This document shows, one piece after another, positions 1 through 7,038 of a DNA stretch of 7,400 nucleotides. The stretch's first letter is position 1. Every line of letters begins with the position of its first letter. Location: the NCBI GenBank assembly GCA_025455285.1, contig JALOMU010000068.1:1-7400 (forward strand). Reading direction: 5' to 3'. Below the pieces are notes generated by a model. It had not been told where the DNA came from. It searched no databases and saw only the letters and a list, made by a program, of their open reading frames with translations. The stretch is from Flavihumibacter sp. Lineage in GTDB: Bacteria > Bacteroidota > Bacteroidia > Chitinophagales > Chitinophagaceae. A program made the position numbers and the translations under genes.

Positions 1-217
1 CGACAGCAAAGTTCGTCTCTACCGCGATGGAGTACTTATTTACCCAAGAACGGAAGGAGCCTTTGGAGAACTGGGCAGCCTGAAACGCTTTAAAGACGAT
101 GTGAAGGAAGTAAATAATAACTATGAATGCGGTCTGACATTTAAAAACTTCACCGATATCCAGGTGGGTGATACCATCGTGGCCATTGAGATGGAGGAAG
201 TGAAGAGAACGCTATGA
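1..217 (+). CDS. infB: Translation initiation factor IF-2, C-terminal end (partial)
   Basis: The reading frame starts at base 2, is open from the window edge, and ends at a TGA at 215-217, giving the last 71 residues. The translation contains [16 protein letters not shown], then [14 protein letters not shown], then [20 protein letters not shown] and EMEEVKRTL at the end. This is the characteristic last domain of bacterial IF-2 (the C2 beta-barrel that holds the initiator fMet-tRNA); the segments [12 protein letters not shown] and YECG are near-invariant in the family. IF-2 is a cytoplasmic GTPase that places initiator tRNA on the 30S subunit and promotes 50S joining. The GTPase part lies upstream of the window. 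The gene is followed by a terminator-like hairpin, so it is probably the last gene of its transcription unit. Family assignment is very secure; only the length of the full protein is unknown. Confidence 0.96.
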   Translation, partial: DSKVRLYRDGVLIYPRTEGAFGELGSLKRFKDDVKEVNNNYECGLTFKNFTDIQVGDTIVAIEMEEVKRTL

Positions 218-222
218 GCAAT

Positions 223-287
223 GTGAGACGTCAAACGTCAGATGTGAAACGAAAAACACTTCTCACATCTCACGTCTGACTTCTCAC
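223..287. repeat. Degenerate heptanucleotide repeats arranged as a palindrome
   Basis: The left arm reads as four consecutive 7-base units: GTGAGAC, GTCAAAC, GTCAGAT, GTGAAAC (223-250). The right arm, read on the opposite strand, gives GTGAGAA, GTCAGAC, GTGAGAT, GTGAGAA (287 back to 260). All eight units fit GT(G/C)A(G/A)A(C/T/A). The element is therefore a short tandem-like repeat that faces an inverted copy of itself. From memory, repeats of GTGAGACGTGAGA style occur between genes in Bacteroidota genomes, but I cannot verify copy number here. What is seen is the unit structure; a role beyond termination is inference. Confidence 0.65.
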
Positions 288-294
288 TTTTTTT
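223..294 (+). terminator. Probable intrinsic terminator after infB (26-bp imperfect stem plus T7)
   Basis: Bases 223-248 pair with 262-287 at 22 of 26 positions, around a loop of about 13 bases, and the right arm is followed directly by seven T residues (288-294). The hairpin starts 5 bases after the infB stop codon. A stem followed by a T-run is the form of a Rho-independent terminator, although this stem is longer and less GC-rich than most. It would separate infB from the surA-like gene downstream. Confidence 0.7.
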
Positions 295-312
295 GTTAAA
301 AAACAAATCATC

Positions 313-339
313 TAACACAGGAGCTGGTCTCCTGTGTTA
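313..339. other. Perfect 11-bp stem-loop upstream of the surA-like gene
   Basis: TAACACAGGAG (313-323) and CTCCTGTGTTA (329-339) are exact reverse complements with a 5-base loop CTGGT. The stem ends 23 bases before the ATG at 363. The sequence after it (TCTTTAATAC) is not a strong T-run, so this is either a second, weaker terminator behind infB, a structured 5' leader of the surA-like gene, or a protein-binding palindrome. The structure is certain; its role is not. Confidence 0.5.
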
Positions 340-362
340 TCTTTAATACGATTATTTACATT

Positions 363-1721
363 ATGAGGATTTTCTGTTCAATGCTGGTGGCTTTGCTGTT
401 TTTCCAGAACAGCCAGGCGCAGACCCGAAAAGTGGTTGCGGATAAGATAATCGGGGTTGTAGGTGATAAGATCATATTGCAATCAGATATCAAAAATTCC
501 ATCCTGGACGCCCAGCGCCAGGGTCAGCAGGTTCCGGAGAATGCGGAATGTTTCGTTATGGAACAGGCATTAGCCCAGAAGGCCCTGGTATTACAGGCTG
601 AAAAGGATTCCCTGGTGGTAAGCGAAGAAGAAATTGACGGGATGCTGGATAACCAGGTTCGTCAGTTCATCGCCATGTATGGTTCCAAGGAAGCCCTGGA
701 GCAAATTGCCGGAAGAACCGTTTACCAGATCAAGGAAGATTTTCGCCAGAATTTCCGGGAACGTCGGCTTTCAGAATTAATGCGAAACAAGATCGTTGCC
801 AATATCAAGATTACCCCTACAGAAGTGAAGGAGTACTTTGATAAAATCCCGACCGATAGCCTTATGTTCTATGAAAGTGAACTTGAGATTGGAGAGATTG
901 TTATGTATCCTAAAGCCAGTCGTGATCTGGAGCTATACGCCATTGAAGAGCTGAATGATTATAAACAACAGGTAGAATCGGGCAAAGCCAAATTTGAAAC
1001 GCTGGCCAGTTTATACACAGATGATCCGGGTAGTAAAAATACCGGAGGGATGTATCAAATCAACCGAACCGAAAGACAGATGGATCCAACCTTCATCAGC
1101 AACGCATTTCGCCTGCGGGAAGGACAGATTTCACCGGTTTTTAAAACCAAATTCGGCTATCATATCATCCAGATGGTAAATCGTGCCGGTGATGATGCAA
1201 CCGTACGGCATATTCTTCGGATCCCTGCTATTACAGATACAGAGGTAAATACATCAGTAGAAAAACTTGACTCTGTTCGAAGCGACCTGTTAGCAAACAA
1301 ATATGATTTTGGAGCTGCCGTTTCCAAATTCAGTGAATCAGATGAATCAAAGTTCACGGGTGGAATGAAACAATGTGGTCAGGGAACTTATTGTACTATT
1401 GATCAGCTGGACAAGGACCTGGTAGTAGCGCTGAAAGGTTTAAATCCCGGCGATATCAGTAAGCCTCTGGTATATACGGATGAAAGAGGAAAAAAGGGCG
1501 TTCGCCTGATTTTTTTGAAAACCCGTACCGAACCGCACAGAGAAAACCTGAAAGACGATTATAATAAAGTGGCGGATCGTGCTTTGGAAATTAAGAAGAT
1601 GGAAACTGTAGACAAATGGTTCAAAAGCAAGATCCCGACCTTTCACCTGGTTATAGATCCACAATTTGCAAGTTGTAACCAACTTGGAATCTGGATGCAA
1701 AGCATCACGAAGAACCAGTAA
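363..1721 (+). CDS. surA: SurA-like periplasmic chaperone / peptidyl-prolyl cis-trans isomerase
   Basis: This 452-residue protein has a Sec-type signal peptide (MRIFCSMLVALLFFQNSQAQ, probable cleavage near A19/Q20), a SurA N-terminal chaperone domain (about 24-150, starting VVADKIIGVVGDKIILQSDI, a hallmark of the family), parvulin domain 1 (about 174-274, ending FGYHIIQMV) and parvulin domain 2 (about 279-388, starting VRHILRI), then a C-terminal helix and tail. E. coli SurA is 428 residues with the same order. The family escorts outer-membrane proteins through the periplasm; parvulin domains isomerise X-Pro bonds. Domain 1 lacks the early His of the HIL motif (it reads IGEIVMYP), while domain 2 keeps it but lacks the late GYHI motif. 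Cysteines 338, 344 and 438 lie in the C-terminal half. The ATG at 363 is chosen because it gives a complete signal peptide; no Shine-Dalgarno sequence is seen, as is usual in Bacteroidota. The gene is monocistronic by layout: hairpins before it and a terminator after it. Confidence 0.92.
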   Translation: MRIFCSMLVALLFFQNSQAQTRKVVADKIIGVVGDKIILQSDIKNSILDAQRQGQQVPENAECFVMEQALAQKALVLQAEKDSLVVSEEEIDGMLDNQVRQFIAMYGSKEALEQIAGRTVYQIKEDFRQNFRERRLSELMRNKIVANIKITPTEVKEYFDKIPTDSLMFYESELEIGEIVMYPKASRDLELYAIEELNDYKQQVESGKAKFETLASLYTDDPGSKNTGGMYQINRTERQMDPTFISNAFRLREGQISPVFKTKFGYHIIQMVNRAGDDATVRHILRIPAITDTEVNTSVEKLDSVRSDLLANKYDFGAAVSKFSESDESKFTGGMKQCGQGTYCTIDQLDKDLVVALKGLNPGDISKPLVYTDERGKKGVRLIFLKTRTEPHRENLKDDYNKVADRALEIKKMETVDKWFKSKIPTFHLVIDPQFASCNQLGIWMQSITKNQ

Positions 1722-1748
1722 TACAATATTCTAATGAAATCAGCGGAT

Positions 1749-1775
1749 GGTCTGCCCTCGGGCAGACCTTTTTTT
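1749..1775 (+). terminator. Intrinsic terminator after the surA-like gene
   Basis: GGTCTGCC (1749-1756) pairs perfectly with GGCAGACC (1761-1768) across a CTCG tetraloop, followed by seven T residues (1769-1775). This is a textbook Rho-independent terminator located 27 bases after the surA-like stop codon. It ends only 15 bases before the ATG of the downstream kinase. Confidence 0.93.
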
Positions 1776-1790
1776 GTGTAATTTTAAAAC

Positions 1791-4700
1791 ATGCACACCC
1801 TCGCTGCCATTCATCCCGTTGTACAGGATCAGCTGACTTACCAGTTGTATTCCGATGAAGAGTCCAGGGTCCTGCATATTTCCGATTCATTGGTACCACA
1901 TCTTTCTTTTGCAATGGAATCCGGTAAAAACCGGCTGGATGAATTCTTGCATCTTGATGCCAATTCAAGTGCATTACTCCGGCATGCATCTCAGACCAGG
2001 CAACCGGTTCATTTCAGAGCTTCCATCCGAAAAGAAGCAGGAGTCTTATTGCCGGCTTACTGGACTATAATACCACAATCTTTAAATGATGGCTACAGAT
2101 GGTATGGCTTTCCACCCCAGGAGAAAAATGAATCTGAAAACCGCCTCCATGAAATTGAAAGAACCTTGTCCTCTTTGCATGATATCGTATTTGAAATAGA
2201 TGAAAACGGAATATTTGACAATTTTTGGGTTGACGATATCAATAAACTCTTTCTGCCACCCGCAGGATTTCTTGGAAAGAATTTGGAAGAAGTTATAAAT
2301 GGTTTCCCCTCACTGATTTCTGAAAAACTATTGCACGCATATAAAACAGCCAGAATCAGTCAGGAGAAATTCTCGGTGGAATATCCTTCCTGGTACGATG
2401 ATTCCTGGTATGTATGTCGCTTTATGCCGGTGAGGCATGCTGACAATTCGTACGCCGGAATGATTATCGTAATAACAGATATCACCCAGCCCAAAAAACT
2501 CGAAAACAATCTCCGGGAAAGTGAATTACAATACCGGGATCTGTTTGAAAACGCTCACGATATAATCTATACAATCGATTTTGATGGTCTGGTGCAATCT
2601 TTTAACAGGCAGGCAGAAAATCTGCTGGAATATGATAAGCAGGAAATTCAGGGTCAGCGGTCACATGTTTTCTTTTCTCCTGAAAGATTGGAACAGGCGG
2701 TTGAACAGGGTAAGCTGAAAAGGGAGGGGGTTACATCCGACACATTTTATGAATCGGAATTCATCTCCAAATCCGGGAAACGAATTCCGGTAGAGATAAA
2801 TTCAAGAGTTATTATCCGGAACGGCCGTCCAATTGGGATTCATGTAACGGCTAAGGATATCCGACTTCGGAAACAGGCAGCACTAGAGCTGGCTAAAAGT
2901 GAAGCCAAATACAGATTCCTGGCCGAACATTCCCGCGATCTGATTTGTCTGCACCGCCCCAATGGCGACTATATCTATATTTCTCCTTCCATACAGTCTA
3001 TTCTGGGATATGATCGGGAAGAACTAATTGGAAAATCTCCCTATGATTTTATTCATCCGGATGACGCTGCAACAGTTGTTCAGGACGCGCATAATAATAA
3101 TGCAAGGGGTATTGAATCACCATCAGTACAATTCCGGTTACGAAAAAAGAATGGCGACTATGTTTGGCTGGAATCGGTTTCCAAACCCATTATGGAGGAC
3201 GGAGAACTTATTTTTATTCAGACCAATAGCCGTGATATTACCGAACGCCGGCATTCTGAAGAAAAACTGCGCTTAAGTGAGGAACGGTTTAAAGCGCTTT
3301 TTCAAAACTCTCTGGATGTTGTATTGATTATCTCTGAATACGCGATGCTTGAAAATGCAACACCCAGTTTCGAAAAGCAATTGGGTTACACTGTATCGGA
3401 TTGGATTGGTAAGCCAGTTCAGGAACTGGTGCATCCGGAACAGGTTGCCGTATTTAATAAAGCGATTGAAACCATACTCCATCGAAAAGATTCAGATCTC
3501 ATACTTCGTATTCAATTTAAAAATAAGGACCAGCAGTGGATCTGGATGGAATTAAAGGCGGCCTCTGCAATATCCACTCCAACCATTCAGGGAATTATTG
3601 TGAGTCTGCGTAATATTTCTGAATACATTGAAATCGAAAAAACCCTGCAGCATTATTCGGACCGGATTACCGGAATGCTGCACAGTATTACAGATGGTTT
3701 TATCGCAGTAGACAGGAACTTTAATATAACCATGTTCAATGCGGTTGCCCAGGAAGCACTGCTGCATAACAACAACCTGGTAGTTGGAGCCAATTTGTGG
3801 AACCTTTTCCCTGAAGCGCTGGACTCACTTAGTTTTCAGTCGCTTCAGCTTGCCATGAATCAAAATTCCACCATCCGCTTTGAACAACAAATTGATTCAT
3901 TGCAAAAATGGTTTGACGTAAGTGCATTCCCTTATGATGAAGGACTGTTTATCTATTTTAAAGATGTAACCAATCGCAAGAAACAGGAGAAGCTGGTGCA
4001 ATTGGAAAAAGAAGTGCTTGAAATGCATACCGGATCTCAAGCCAGTTTGCAGAAAATAGCCGATCACCTCCTCCGGGGAGTGGAGACCATCAGCAATCGG
4101 TTTTACTGCGCCGTATGTATCGTTAAAAACAACCTGAGAGATGCTGAACTGCTTGCCGCGCCAAGCCTGCCGAAATTATTTTGGGATTTTACCAATAATA
4201 CCCCGCTGGAACCAGAGCTGACGACCTGTGGGAGAGCTATACTACATAAGAAACCTGTAGCTATTCCTGATGTATCCACATCTGATCTCGCAGATACAAC
4301 CAGGCAGGGTGCTGTAGCACTGGGCATTCGGGCTACACTTTCCATTCCAATGATCAGCACAAGGAATGAAATTTTAGGAACCTTTGCTGTTTATTTCCTT
4401 GATGCCCGCCGTGCAACAACTGAAGAAACAGAGGTACTGAGCAGGCTTACGCATTTGCTGACCATGATTATTGAAAACAAACATGCAGCAGAAAAATTAT
4501 GGATTAGTAATGAACGTTATCTACTTGCCACCAAAGCCAGTAATGAAGCCATCTGGGACTGGGATGCAGTAGAGCAGGTTTCTTTTTGGGGAGAAGGCTT
4601 TAATACCCTGTTTGGATATCCATCGATGTTTTATACCGGAGCATCTCAAAATTGGGAGAATAAAATACATCCGGAGGATCGCGAGCGTGTTTTAAAACTG

Positions 4701-5564
4701 ATTCAAAAATACCTGGACGGCGAAAAAAAGGGTCTGTATAAGACGGAATATCGTTTTTTGAAAGCAGATGGAACCTATGCGCTCGTGATCGATAAAGGTT
4801 ATTGCCTCTATGATGAAAAGGGGATAGTAATCCGTATGATTGGTTCTACGGAAGACATCACCGAACGCAAGCTCCTGGAAGAAAAATTACTGCAACAGGA
4901 AATTCACAAGCAGCAGCAGATTGCGCAGGCAGTGGTGGATGTTCAGGAAAATGAACGTGCTGAAATAGGAAAGGAATTACATGATAACGTGAACCAACTG
5001 CTGACTACGGCAAAACTATTTCTTGAATTGGCACGAAACGATGCGTCCATGCAGGAAAGCATGCTGAAAAGAAGTTCGGATACCATCATGAATGCGATCA
5101 ATGAAATCCGGAAAATCAGCCGTTCCCTCATGCCGGCAAGTCTGAGCGATTTGGGTCTTATCTCCTCAATTAACGATCTGATCGAAAATATAACCCTGTC
5201 GCGACAATTACATGCCGAGTTCAAATACGATAAGAACCTGGAAAAACGTTTGAGGGCCAAAGAAAAGCTGATGTTCTTTCGGATCATACAGGAACAGGCC
5301 AATAATGTACTCAAACACGCTGATGCCAGCCATCTTTTAATCAGCATTACAAATCACCGGCAGTTAACCCGTTTGGAAGTTAAGGACAATGGTAAAGGTT
5401 TTGACCCCGAAGTTGCGCGGAAAAAAGAAGGAATTGGTATGTTGAATATTATGAGCCGCGCTGCTATCTTTAATGCCAAAGTAGAAATTATAACGGCACC
5501 TGGAAAAGGATGTCATTTAGTTATAGATTTGCCCTATTCCTCTAAAAAAACAATACCAGAATGA
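1791..5564 (+). CDS. Soluble multi-PAS/GAF sensor histidine kinase (HisKA_3 / NarL-type)
   Basis: This 1257-residue cytoplasmic kinase has no signal peptide or membrane segment. Order: a degenerate PAS-like region (about 10-107); PAS domains ending in PAC-type motifs at about 117-236 (ITDITQPKK), 245-362 (AKDIRLRKQ), 371-487 (SRDITERR), 496-614 and 623-731 (KDVTNRKK); a GAF domain (about 750-900); a further PAS (about 908-1027, EDITERK); a helical linker; then the HisKA_3 dimerisation domain with ERAEIGKELHDNVNQLL, whose H1064 is the predicted phosphorylation site; and an HATPase_c domain with N-box EQANNVLKHA (1168-1177), G1 box DNGKGF (1199-1204) and G2 box GIGM (1214-1217). All catalytic motifs are intact. 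HELHD-type kinases normally pair with NarL/LuxR-type regulators, and one follows with a 4-base ATGA overlap, indicating translational coupling. The signal is unknown; PAS and GAF domains may bind haem, flavin or small molecules, but no specific ligand motif is evident. The start at 1791 is preferred over Met42 (1914) because residues before it continue the N-terminal PAS-like pattern. Confidence 0.95.
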   Translation: MHTLAAIHPVVQDQLTYQLYSDEESRVLHISDSLVPHLSFAMESGKNRLDEFLHLDANSSALLRHASQTRQPVHFRASIRKEAGVLLPAYWTIIPQSLNDGYRWYGFPPQEKNESENRLHEIERTLSSLHDIVFEIDENGIFDNFWVDDINKLFLPPAGFLGKNLEEVINGFPSLISEKLLHAYKTARISQEKFSVEYPSWYDDSWYVCRFMPVRHADNSYAGMIIVITDITQPKKLENNLRESELQYRDLFENAHDIIYTIDFDGLVQSFNRQAENLLEYDKQEIQGQRSHVFFSPERLEQAVEQGKLKREGVTSDTFYESEFISKSGKRIPVEINSRVIIRNGRPIGIHVTAKDIRLRKQAALELAKSEAKYRFLAEHSRDLICLHRPNGDYIYISPSIQSILGYDREELIGKSPYDFIHPDDAATVVQDAHNNNARGIESPSVQFRLRKKNGDYVWLESVSKPIMEDGELIFIQTNSRDITERRHSEEKLRLSEERFKALFQNSLDVVLIISEYAMLENATPSFEKQLGYTVSDWIGKPVQELVHPEQVAVFNKAIETILHRKDSDLILRIQFKNKDQQWIWMELKAASAISTPTIQGIIVSLRNISEYIEIEKTLQHYSDRITGMLHSITDGFIAVDRNFNITMFNAVAQEALLHNNNLVVGANLWNLFPEALDSLSFQSLQLAMNQNSTIRFEQQIDSLQKWFDVSAFPYDEGLFIYFKDVTNRKKQEKLVQLEKEVLEMHTGSQASLQKIADHLLRGVETISNRFYCAVCIVKNNLRDAELLAAPSLPKLFWDFTNNTPLEPELTTCGRAILHKKPVAIPDVSTSDLADTTRQGAVALGIRATLSIPMISTRNEILGTFAVYFLDARRATTEETEVLSRLTHLLTMIIENKHAAEKLWISNERYLLATKASNEAIWDWDAVEQVSFWGEGFNTLFGYPSMFYTGASQNWENKIHPEDRERVLKLIQKYLDGEKKGLYKTEYRFLKADGTYALVIDKGYCLYDEKGIVIRMIGSTEDITERKLLEEKLLQQEIHKQQQIAQAVVDVQENERAEIGKELHDNVNQLLTTAKLFLELARNDASMQESMLKRSSDTIMNAINEIRKISRSLMPASLSDLGLISSINDLIENITLSRQLHAEFKYDKNLEKRLRAKEKLMFFRIIQEQANNVLKHADASHLLISITNHRQLTRLEVKDNGKGFDPEVARKKEGIGMLNIMSRAAIFNAKVEIITAPGKGCHLVIDLPYSSKKTIPE

Positions 5565-6202
5565 AAAAAGTCTCAATCCTGATTGTTGACGACCACAAAC
5601 TTATCCGTGAAACCTGGAGCTTTATCCTTGGAAGTGACGACCGTTTTGAAGTTATTGCCGATTGTGGTGACCCGGATGAAGCCATCAAAGTAGCAGCCGA
5701 AAAGAAACCCAATGTGGTGCTGATGGATATCAACATGATTCCCATGAGCGGCTTCGATGCTACAGAACAAATCAAGAAAGTAAGCCCAGAAACTCGTATT
5801 ATAGGTGTTTCCATGCATTCCCAACCGGCTTATGCACGTAAAATGCTTCAGGTAGGTGCGCATGGCTATGTAACTAAAAATAGTAGTCGCGAGGAAATGG
5901 TAAAAGCCATCCTGGAAGTGGATAAGGGAAATAAATACATCTGCGATGAAATCCGCAATATCATTTCGGAACAATTAACCGAAGCAGAACCACAAGGACC
6001 GGATATCCAGAGTTTGACCGACCGCGAAATCCAGATCATCGGATTTATCAAAAAAGGACATTCTTCCCGGGAGATTGCAGCGGAACTCGACATTTCACTT
6101 AAAACTGTAGAAGTTCATCGCCATAATATTCTGAAAAAACTGAAGTTGAAGAATACGGCGGCACTGGTGAATTTCATCAATAGTAACCCAAGCTTATATT
6201 GA
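5561..6202 (+). CDS. NarL/FixJ-family response regulator (REC plus LuxR-type HTH)
   Basis: This 213-residue regulator has a receiver domain (about 4-120) with the acidic pair D10-D11 (VDDH), phospho-acceptor D56 in VVLMDINM, the conserved Ser84 (GVSMH) and Lys106 (YVTKNSS). The C-terminal LuxR-type helix-turn-helix (about 150-207) contains LTDREIQIIGFIKKGHSSREIAAEL as a pattern, spread over residues 152-176, with the recognition-helix segment SLKTVEVHRHNILKKL. Length is typical for the family. The ATG overlaps the kinase stop codon (ATGA at 5561-5564), so the kinase is almost certainly its phosphodonor. Phosphorylation at D56 would be expected to drive dimerisation and DNA binding. Target genes are unknown; the operon itself and the following glycosylase gene are natural candidates. 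No Shine-Dalgarno sequence is seen before the start; the upstream bases are A-rich. Confidence 0.96.
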   Translation: MKKVSILIVDDHKLIRETWSFILGSDDRFEVIADCGDPDEAIKVAAEKKPNVVLMDINMIPMSGFDATEQIKKVSPETRIIGVSMHSQPAYARKMLQVGAHGYVTKNSSREEMVKAILEVDKGNKYICDEIRNIISEQLTEAEPQGPDIQSLTDREIQIIGFIKKGHSSREIAAELDISLKTVEVHRHNILKKLKLKNTAALVNFINSNPSLY

Positions 6203-6203
6203 T

Positions 6204-6884
6204 TTGATCTTCGCTGAAAAAGCGATACACTATTTCGCCAGGCTCAAGCCACCGGGTCGATTGCCACCCGGTGTGCAGCCCCTTTATCCGCATAAAGACC
6301 CGGCTGTTCAGGCAGTAATCAGGGATTTTTTTAGCAGGTATTATGCCGATGAGCAGCAACGAACAATGCTGATCGGGATAAATCCTGGGCGCATGGGGGC
6401 TGGTATAACCGGTGTAAATTTTACAGCTCCCCGCCAATTTACCCAGATCCTGGGTATACCTCATCCCTGGGCAGATTCATCCGAACTTTCCGCTGAATTT
6501 ATTTACGAGGTAGTGTCCGCATATGGTGGCCCTACTGCATTTTTCAGCCAATTTTACCTGGGTTCTGTAAGCCCTATCGGATTTATCCGCGATGGGAAAA
6601 ACCTGAATTACTATGATGATCCGCTGCTGCAGGAAAGGATCAGGCCCTATGCGCTTAAACAGTTAAAAGCCCAGCTTGATTTTGGTATCCGCAGGTCGGT
6701 AGCCATCTGTATCGGGGGTGATAAAAACCTGAAATTCTTACAGACCCTGAACGATGAACATAACCTTTTTAATGAACTTAGAGTGGTGCCTCATCCACGA
6801 TTCATCCAGCAATACCGCCGTTCAGCTAAACAATCCTACGTTCAACAATATTTGGATGAATTGTTGTATTGCATAAAAAAATAA
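6204..6884 (+). CDS. SMUG1-like uracil-DNA glycosylase family protein (DUF4918 type)
   Basis: This protein of about 226 residues carries the SMUG1-style glycosylase motif GINPGRMGAGITGVNF (58-73; compare the family pattern G-x-NPGP-x-GM-x-QTG) and a late VVPHPRF motif (194-200). By analogy with SMUG1, N60 and H197 would be the catalytic pair. The segment FYLGSVSPIGF (117-127) corresponds to the uracil-reading region FVHN-x-CPL of SMUG1, but the Asn position appears to be Ser121. The family is expected to remove damaged or deaminated bases in base-excision repair. The start is most likely the TTG at 6204, one base after the regulator's stop; the frame is only open from 6171, and the first ATG (residue 55) would delete the conserved N-terminus (FAEKAIHYFARLKPPGRLPPGVQPL, spread over residues 3-27). 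ATT codons at 6171 and 6198 are less likely. The 1-base spacing suggests co-translation with the two-component genes. Fold assignment is strong; substrate is unknown. Confidence 0.83.
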   Translation: MIFAEKAIHYFARLKPPGRLPPGVQPLYPHKDPAVQAVIRDFFSRYYADEQQRTMLIGINPGRMGAGITGVNFTAPRQFTQILGIPHPWADSSELSAEFIYEVVSAYGGPTAFFSQFYLGSVSPIGFIRDGKNLNYYDDPLLQERIRPYALKQLKAQLDFGIRRSVAICIGGDKNLKFLQTLNDEHNLFNELRVVPHPRFIQQYRRSAKQSYVQQYLDELLYCIKK

Positions 6885-6929
6885 TACTAGTTTCGCATTC
6901 TTATTTATTGTTTTATGATTTTCTTATTG

Positions 6930-6944
6930 GCCGGCACCTCCGGC
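6930..6944. other. Short GC-only stem-loop in the MATE leader
   Basis: GCCGG (6930-6934) and CCGGC (6940-6944) pair perfectly around the loop CACCT. It is the first of three closely spaced hairpins between the glycosylase and MATE genes. Its stem is short, so a role as an independent element is uncertain. Confidence 0.4.
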
Positions 6945-6947
6945 ACT

Positions 6948-6961
6948 GATCCTATCGGATC
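6948..6961. other. Short stem-loop in the MATE leader
   Basis: GATCC (6948-6952) and GGATC (6957-6961) pair perfectly around the tetraloop TATC. It starts 3 bases after the previous hairpin, so the two could stack in a folded RNA. Confidence 0.4.
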
Positions 6962-6972
6962 CTAACTATAAC

Positions 6973-6990
6973 GAACCTCCAGGTTCTTTT
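6973..6990 (+). terminator. Possible weak terminator behind the kinase-regulator-glycosylase operon
   Basis: GAACC (6973-6977) pairs with GGTTC (6982-6986) around a TCCA tetraloop, followed by TTTT (6987-6990) and a C/T stretch. The position, 88 bases after the glycosylase stop and before the MATE gene, suits a terminator, but the 5-bp stem and short T-run make it weak. It may instead be the third hairpin of a structured MATE leader, or allow partial read-through. Confidence 0.35.
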
Positions 6991-7038
6991 CTCAAATTGG
7001 CCTTCCCGGGCTATTTATTATTCTTTAGTACGTATACA

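Noticed and set aside
338..345. TATCTTTA before the surA-like gene, close to the TAnnTTTG promoter element
   Set aside because: The last base is wrong and no TTG element lies about 20 bases upstream; it also overlaps the edge of the 313-339 hairpin.
4943..5347. 134-codon reading frame on the opposite strand within the kinase gene
   Set aside because: It is antisense to the HisKA_3/HATPase region, has no recognisable domain, and is explained by the codon pattern of the real gene.
5573..5974. 133-codon reading frame on the opposite strand within the response-regulator gene
   Set aside because: It covers the receiver domain in antisense and has no family features; the + strand gene is certain.
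6915..6965. Sixteen-codon reading frame MIFLLAGTSGTDPIGS in the MATE leader, a possible leader peptide
   Set aside because: It has an ATG and TAA but no ribosome binding sequence, no run of a regulatory codon, and it coincides with hairpins that explain the base pattern. Chance is the simpler explanation.
6936..6980. ACCTCC twice (6936-6941 and 6975-6980), each inside a hairpin, resembling the anti-Shine-Dalgarno end of 16S rRNA
   Set aside because: Two hexamers in a C-rich gap are not enough evidence, and Bacteroidota initiation depends little on Shine-Dalgarno pairing.
6997..7027. TTG followed after 19 bases by TATTCTTTA, resembling a Bacteroidota promoter for the MATE gene
   Set aside because: The -7 element needs a 3-base rather than 2-base gap and lacks the final G, so it is only a near match and would leave a leader of a few bases.
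6919..7038. Upstream in-frame extension of the MATE gene
   Set aside because: The frame is open back to 6919 but offers only weak TTG or CTG starts, the translation is proline-rich and unlike a MATE N-terminus, and it overlaps the hairpins.
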